A stretch of DNA of 10,351 nucleotides. It comes from Planctomycetota bacterium (GTDB lineage Bacteria > Planctomycetota > UBA11346). The translations under genes and the position numbers were made by a program. The notes under the pieces were generated by a model. It ran no database searches, was not told the origin of the DNA, and worked only from the letters and a program-made list of their open reading frames with translations. Positions 7,201 to 10,351 of the stretch are shown one piece after another. Position 1 is the stretch's first letter. Each line of letters begins with the position of its first letter. The stretch is taken from assembly GCA_024641365.1 (NCBI GenBank), contig JAHEDF010000101.1, positions 1-10,351 on the forward strand, written 5' to 3'.

Positions 7201-7845
7201 CCTTTTCCACCAGCGGCCCAAGTTGCTTTATTAGCTGCGACACAAGATGAATTAAATGTATTAACAGCAGCTAATCGTCCAGTTGATCTTGGTGTTATGC
7301 AAGGCGAGTTACGCGCTTTAGTGGGTGTCCTATTGCAAAATTCTCGTCCCAACAGTCGCGGTGCATTATTGTTAGCTCGCGCCCAACGAGCCATGGGTAG
7401 TTCTGCGGATCGCTTATCGCAACGTGATCGCGGTGCAGTAACGCGCTTGGAACAAGAAGCAGCAGTAGCAGCTCTTCGTCGCATTTTAGCCGAGGCAAAA
7501 GGTCAGCAAAGTGAGGGCAGCAGCTCTAGTGGTGAAGGGGAAGGTGAACAACAAAGCCAACAGCAAAACCAAGGACAACAAGGTCAAAGCACCCCAGGTG
7601 GTGAACAGGGAAATCCCAGTGGCCAAAGTAACCAGGGGCAAGCAGCGCGCGGCAGTGAACAAAACACCCAACAAAATAATGGCTCTCAAACCGGTGTTTT
7701 GACTGGTTCAAAAGAGGCTGGTCAATTTATGCATTTACCGCCGGAGCGCCGAGAACAATTACGTCAAGCACGTGAAACCAATCTGCCGCCAGCAGCATTA
7801 TCTATTTTTGAACGTTATTTAGAAGTTTTGGAGAATGGACAATGA
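4207..7845 (+). CDS. Giant membrane-anchored coiled-coil protein, DUF4175-like
   Basis: The protein has 1212 residues and no known biochemical function. Membrane segments lie near residues 18-40, 50-66 and 136-156. A long, probably extracytoplasmic, beta-rich part follows, including ITATLTPPAYTKLPP (273-287) and NASDDYGLAKLALR (402-415), then GLAEDANDVTGPGKGES (475-491) and ELRVVTETEL. These resemble Ig-like repeats in DUF4175-type proteins of planctomycetes and proteobacteria. Residues from about 507 to 1097 are mostly charged helix and coiled coil rich in Gln, Glu, Lys and Ala. A Gln/Gly/Ser-rich linker covers 1098-1173, then a short conserved-looking end, HLPPERREQLRQ, up to ENGQ. The start at 4207 is chosen for its ribosome site; 4168 would add 13 residues. 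The stop overlaps the next start by ATGA, so the two proteins are probably made together. Divergent moxR suggests an ATPase partner. Confidence 0.88.
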   Translation: MDVHGFLAHLRSRLRRVLVLDGVAMLVVLVISGIVVAIALDYMWTAPAVIRFIFLAAVILIVGITCHRRLLRPLGRKMDDYTLAQLAERRMPTLDGRLLTKVDGIEMGEEELVILREHLAPGMVSELVPAKALPGRLVLALSAFAFVIGVAILFPQFASDGMKRFLMPFGSTEWERHSRITGQLDRVVVAEDEPVVVRLRREVGPSAPMQLSWRPVSEHGSAPESRMLSGLSGPWSQTLNLSLGNYRIIAESGDAVPLRLNAFVVRRPELSTITATLTPPAYTKLPPLPLQTLACTALPGSTLDFSVGLAFDKERKLTAADVLFNNKTITTSRDGTTLKGNMTISSGGVMHIEVADQDGIGMLPPPKFTLVLGEDRKPLVSLKGPRTKETVTLRARLAVQVNASDDYGLAKLALRGSTYAPITTNDNAQPENNEKPSRELVAPFSDINGQKATERQSTIIIADMAAEGDRIVLHGLAEDANDVTGPGKGESQPIELRVVTETELRQELDRLLIEARDRVVQARDEIAQGLSKPDRLVVASRAATMASNRAGEILSQVTRRWGENQLPAEQGQPINEADDLVNKQALARLAEAVRGQEAPARKADADLAKAEALLNGLLQEGDLTRVLASLIDRQRSLGEESRGFVRDHLTKPLDEAAKARQANLAQRQQELSDQVKEVERRILSSNSPQLEESRQLVRSATPADQLHQAAKELGSERERPQAIPRQETSLKTLEKLLEQLRGNDANAQLAAKAGELAARQEAVVRKLEAGEDPKSLQKEQDDLKKDTEQLGKQLDKQPDKQKKANAATQSQGAASKAMSKGNSSESSREGSAAAQMLRALQDELQPKDKQENEDKKDEKKSPDVLKLLKELHKEQLSILADSTVVHLRVGDGELDFAANREIPVIAERESDILLRLREEGMKELDQMPIAKLALQRVATAVEAASTYLEQPALGNRGIRLEKIALHEFDRLIKIVANMPKPEEMEKSQGGGGEGGQKPPFPPAAQVALLAATQDELNVLTAANRPVDLGVMQGELRALVGVLLQNSRPNSRGALLLARAQRAMGSSADRLSQRDRGAVTRLEQEAAVAALRRILAEAKGQQSEGSSSSGEGEGEQQSQQQNQGQQGQSTPGGEQGNPSGQSNQGQAARGSEQNTQQNNGSQTGVLTGSKEAGQFMHLPPERREQLRQARETNLPPAALSIFERYLEVLENGQ
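7498..7725 (+). repeat. Low-complexity Gln/Gly/Ser-encoding tract in the giant gene
   Basis: About 76 codons encode mostly Gln, Gly, Ser, Glu and Asn, with many CAA/CAG and GGT/GGA codons in irregular CAA-rich repeats. It lies between the coiled coil and the C-terminal motif, so it is likely a disordered linker. Such tracts can expand or contract by replication slippage. Confidence 0.75.
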
Positions 7846-8882
7846 CTGTCACTTGGTTTAAAGTAGCGCTCATGCTGTGTGTGCTAAGTGCGCACACCGT
7901 GGTTATGGCTGCCGCAGAAGGTGAAACAGAAAGCAAAGAAATTACCACGCCTGATGCAGTTGTTGAAAAAGGTTTAGCGGCACTGATGCGCCTACAGCAG
8001 CCGAACGGAAGTTTTGATTCGGCAGCTGGCATTACGAGTTTATGTGGCATGGCATTATTGTCTGGCGGTCATACCCCAACGCGTGGTACTTATCGTGAAC
8101 AAAGTAGAAAGGCACTAAATTTTGTATTAAGTGCGCAAGACAAAGTCAGTGGTTATTTAGGCGCTGACCAAGGCAATATGTATTCGCATGGATTTGCGAC
8201 CTTATATTTAGCGGAATGCTATGGTATGTCGCCAGATCCTGCTTTGCGTCGTGCATTAGAAGCAGCCATAGATTTAATTCATCGTTCGCAAAACAATGAA
8301 GGTGGGTGGCGTTATCAGCCATCGCCAATTGATGCTGATATATCGGTGTCAATTTGTCAGGTTATGGCGATGCGTGCAGCTTATAATGTTGGTATTGGTG
8401 GCGACAGTAGTCAGAAGGCAATGGCGAACGCCATCACCTATGTAAAACGTTGCGCGAATGGAGACGGTAGCTTTAGTTATCAAGCTGGTGGCGGTGGTGG
8501 TTGGGGAACTAATGGCCCAGAAGGTATTCCGCGCTGCGCAGCAGGCACGATGTGTTTAATTGGTTCGGGAATCACTGATCTATCACATGCTGTTTTAGGG
8601 CCAGCCATGCGATTTTTGCGCACGCATGTGTACGAACATTTGCAAGGTCGTGGTGATTATTATTGGTATGGTCAATATTATTCAGCACAGGCTTTATTCC
8701 ATAGCCCTGAGATAAAGGATTGGCAAAATTATTGGGCTAAGGCTTGGCCAACGATTGCGCGTTTACAGGAAACAGACGGTTTATGGAGTCGCAGCGATAG
8801 CGTTGGTCCCGCCTACAATTCAGCCATGGCGCTCATCATATTGCAGATTCCCAACAATTACCTGCCGATTTTCCAGCGCTAA
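7842..8882 (+). CDS. Secreted prenyltransferase/squalene-oxidase-repeat (alpha/alpha-toroid) protein
   Basis: The 346-residue protein begins with a signal peptide: a short polar N-terminus, hydrophobic core about 6-21, and likely cleavage after the Ala run near 23-25. The mature part carries repeats of the terpene-cyclase/prenyltransferase fold: LQQPNGSFDS (51-60), SQNNEGGWRYQPSP (149-162), ANGDGSFSY (205-213) and LQETDGLWSRS (308-318). DADISVSICQVMAMRAA (164-180) matches the D.SVTGWQ..AL pattern typical of planctomycete homologues, as does the YLPIFQR end. At about half the length of a squalene-hopene cyclase, and with no DXDD acid motif, it is probably not a working cyclase; a structural or binding role is more likely. 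The ATG overlaps the upstream stop as ATGA, and GGAG (7830-7833) lies 8 bases before it, inside the upstream gene, indicating translational coupling. Confidence 0.9.
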   Translation: MTVTWFKVALMLCVLSAHTVVMAAAEGETESKEITTPDAVVEKGLAALMRLQQPNGSFDSAAGITSLCGMALLSGGHTPTRGTYREQSRKALNFVLSAQDKVSGYLGADQGNMYSHGFATLYLAECYGMSPDPALRRALEAAIDLIHRSQNNEGGWRYQPSPIDADISVSICQVMAMRAAYNVGIGGDSSQKAMANAITYVKRCANGDGSFSYQAGGGGGWGTNGPEGIPRCAAGTMCLIGSGITDLSHAVLGPAMRFLRTHVYEHLQGRGDYYWYGQYYSAQALFHSPEIKDWQNYWAKAWPTIARLQETDGLWSRSDSVGPAYNSAMALIILQIPNNYLPIFQR

Positions 8883-8953
8883 TCGCTAGTAACGAAGAAG
8901 GCCTGACGGGTACTGCTTGTCGCTCGGTAAAAATTTGCCATCGTCCCGCCTCC

Positions 8954-10036
8954 ATGATCGAAACCGCGAATCGATACATTCATCCCCTTAAAATCGGGTC
9001 ATTACAGCTCAGCAATAATTTATGCTTAGCTCCCATGGCTGGATTTACCAATGTGGCCTTTCGTTTAATAGCAAAAGAAGTCGGTGGTTGTGGTTTAGTT
9101 GCGAGCGAAATGGTAGCTGCTATTGGACCAAATCAGCATGGGCAACAAGAACGATTTCGCTTACTCACACAAAATGTAGAAGCAGAAAAACCACTCGCCA
9201 TGCAAGTGTATGGCCGTGAGCCGGAACTCTGTGCACAAACGGCAATCGCTTTAGAAAAAGCCGGCGCTGATTTAATTGATTTAAATTGCGGGTGTCCGGT
9301 AAAAAAAGCAAAACAATCAGGTTGTGGTGTCGCATTAATGCGTGAACCAGAACAAGTCGGTCGGGTTATTAAAGCGATGAGTGAAGCGACGACCAAGCCC
9401 GTCACAGTAAAAATGCGCTTAGGTTTTAATGCGCAAAATCGTAATATGATTGAGGTGGCAACTGCCGCTGTCGAAAATGGTGCACAAGCCGTTTTTGTGC
9501 ATGCTCGTACCGGAGAATCAAAACATGGCACCGAGGTTGATTTGACCGGTTTAGCAGAAGTCAAAGCTGCCATGACCAAACTGCGTGGCCCGGATTTTCC
9601 TGTAATTGCAAATGGTTCTATGGATACCGCGCACGCTATTCGTCGAGCAAAAGACGAAGGGGGCGCGGATGGTTATCAAATTGGTCGCTCAGCATGTGGT
9701 GACCCGTGGTTATTTAGAAATTTAATTGCTGAATTAACTGGGCAATCAACGCACCAGCCGTCATTAGCAGAACGTCGCCATTTATTAGAGCGTCACTTTG
9801 ATTTAATTTGTGACCTATTTGGCGAAGATCGCGGTACGCGCATCATGCGTAAATACACATTTTTTTATTGTAATGGATTGCCTGGCGTGCGTAAATTTCG
9901 CGATCGCTTTTGTCGCATCGCTGATCGCACTGCGTTCAACGCGGTGGTCAGTGATTTTTTCGAAAACTTAGCAGCTGGCCGCCAAGCTTCGGACGACAAA
10001 GTAGAACACTTGACGCTCTTTGATCGCCACGACTAA
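8954..10036 (+). CDS. dusB: tRNA-dihydrouridine synthase, DusB-like
   Basis: Dus enzymes reduce uridines in the tRNA D-loop to dihydrouridine using FMN and NAD(P)H. The 360-residue protein has a TIM-barrel with LAPMAGFTNVAFR (25-37), the catalytic-Cys motif NCGCPVKK (111-118, Cys114 the general acid), KMRLG (153-157), HART (183-186), VIANGSM (217-223) and QIGRSACGDPWLF (242-254). The C-terminal helical domain contains RIMRKYTFFY and ends its alignable part at FFENLA, as E. coli DusB does. NGSM replaces the usual NGDI. The protein is about 40 residues longer than E. coli DusB, partly from a 14-residue lead-in and a C-terminal extension. The subfamily is judged by eye. The ATG at 8954 has no Shine-Dalgarno; the 71-base gap after the toroid gene holds no terminator, so read-through transcription is possible. 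Confidence 0.94.
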   Translation: MIETANRYIHPLKIGSLQLSNNLCLAPMAGFTNVAFRLIAKEVGGCGLVASEMVAAIGPNQHGQQERFRLLTQNVEAEKPLAMQVYGREPELCAQTAIALEKAGADLIDLNCGCPVKKAKQSGCGVALMREPEQVGRVIKAMSEATTKPVTVKMRLGFNAQNRNMIEVATAAVENGAQAVFVHARTGESKHGTEVDLTGLAEVKAAMTKLRGPDFPVIANGSMDTAHAIRRAKDEGGADGYQIGRSACGDPWLFRNLIAELTGQSTHQPSLAERRHLLERHFDLICDLFGEDRGTRIMRKYTFFYCNGLPGVRKFRDRFCRIADRTAFNAVVSDFFENLAAGRQASDDKVEHLTLFDRHD

Positions 10037-10101
10037 TTTAGCGCATGGGATAAAGGTTCGTTGGGGTTAGAGGGGCTGCATTTTGCTTTCATAGCGTGAT
10101 T

Positions 10102-10144
10102 CATAGGTCCTATGTGTAAGTTAACATAGCGGGATAAATGTCCC
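10102..10144. repeat. Two adjacent inverted repeats in the dusB/ychF spacer
   Basis: The first is CATAGG-T-CCTATG (10102-10114), with 6-base arms around one base, better suited to a protein-binding site than an RNA hairpin. The second is GGGAT-AAAT-GTCCC (10131-10144), a 5-bp stem counting one G-U pair. No T run follows either, so they are not standard terminators. The rest of the 223-base spacer (10037-10259) shows no gene, tRNA or clear promoter. Confidence 0.35.
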
Positions 10145-10250
10145 AAATGCGGTCTTGTACCGTGTTTATTCAAATCAATTGCCGCGAAATCGGGTCGAGC
10201 GGCGATCCCTACTAGCCCCGAAACAAAGCGCCTTATGCTGCCGCCCCTCC

Positions 10251-10254
10251 GGAG
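10251..10254 (+). promoter_or_regulatory. Shine-Dalgarno of ychF
   Basis: GGAG lies 5 bases before the ATG at 10260 and supports that start, which also agrees with the conserved family N-terminus. Confidence 0.7.
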
Positions 10255-10259
10255 CATCC

Positions 10260-10351
10260 ATGGGATTCAATTGCGGTATCGTCGGCCTACCGAATGTCGG
10301 TAAGAGCACTATTTTCAACGCCCTGACACAAACGCAGGCTGCGCAATCAGC
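10260..10351 (+). CDS. ychF: YchF/Ola1-type translation-associated GTPase/ATPase, first 30 codons (runs off right edge)
   Basis: The visible start, [20 protein letters not shown], is almost identical to the YchF N-terminus (E. coli [20 protein letters not shown]). The P-loop GLPNVGKST lies at residues 9-17. YchF is an Obg-related P-loop protein of about 363 residues that prefers ATP and associates with ribosomes. The residues that determine nucleotide preference and the C-terminal TGS domain lie outside the window. It is on the same strand as dusB, 223 bases downstream. Confidence 0.95.
   Translation, partial: MGFNCGIVGLPNVGKSTIFNALTQTQAAQS

Noticed and set aside
7486..7711. Three overlapping small frames over the Gln-rich tract
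   Set aside because: The low-complexity sequence leaves several frames open by chance; only the giant gene's frame continues on both sides.
10041..10080. GGTTCG-containing stretch resembling a tRNA T-arm
   Set aside because: No matching acceptor, D or anticodon stems could be folded around it.
10033..10257. Leftward 74-codon frame in the dusB/ychF spacer
   Set aside because: It would start back to back with ychF, has no ribosome site or recognisable domain, and overlaps the dusB stop.

Overview
The window looks like bacterial chromosome of moderate GC, most likely from the PVC group and probably a planctomycete. That placement is an inference from three things: a MoxR ATPase next to a very large membrane-anchored DUF4175-like protein, a secreted squalene-cyclase-fold protein ending in YLPIFQR, and several genes with no visible Shine-Dalgarno sequence. 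I see no phage, IS element, CRISPR array, tRNA or rRNA.

Left part (1-2207): the 5' part of aroC (chorismate synthase) runs leftward off the window. Divergent from it is speD (S-adenosylmethionine decarboxylase, spermidine synthesis). speD converges on an unrecognised 201-residue gene, and a strong hairpin terminator that can work in both directions separates them. aroC and the 201-residue gene each have a TATAAC -10 box only 5-7 bases before the ATG, which suggests leaderless mRNAs.

Middle part (2208-8882): a leftward pair, moxR followed by a METTL21/Methyltransf_16-like methyltransferase 18 bases downstream, is divergent from a rightward pair. The rightward pair is a 1212-residue membrane-anchored coiled-coil protein with a Gln/Gly/Ser-rich tail, overlapping by ATGA with a secreted alpha/alpha-toroid protein. 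The two pairs share a 337-base intergenic region. The arrangement suggests an envelope-associated module in which a cytoplasmic MoxR ATPase serves the large membrane protein and its exported partner. This is the part of the window with the least established function.

Right part (8883-10351): a DusB-like tRNA-dihydrouridine synthase, then a 223-base spacer with two small inverted repeats, then the first 30 codons of ychF, a translation-associated GTPase/ATPase. These are ordinary housekeeping genes.
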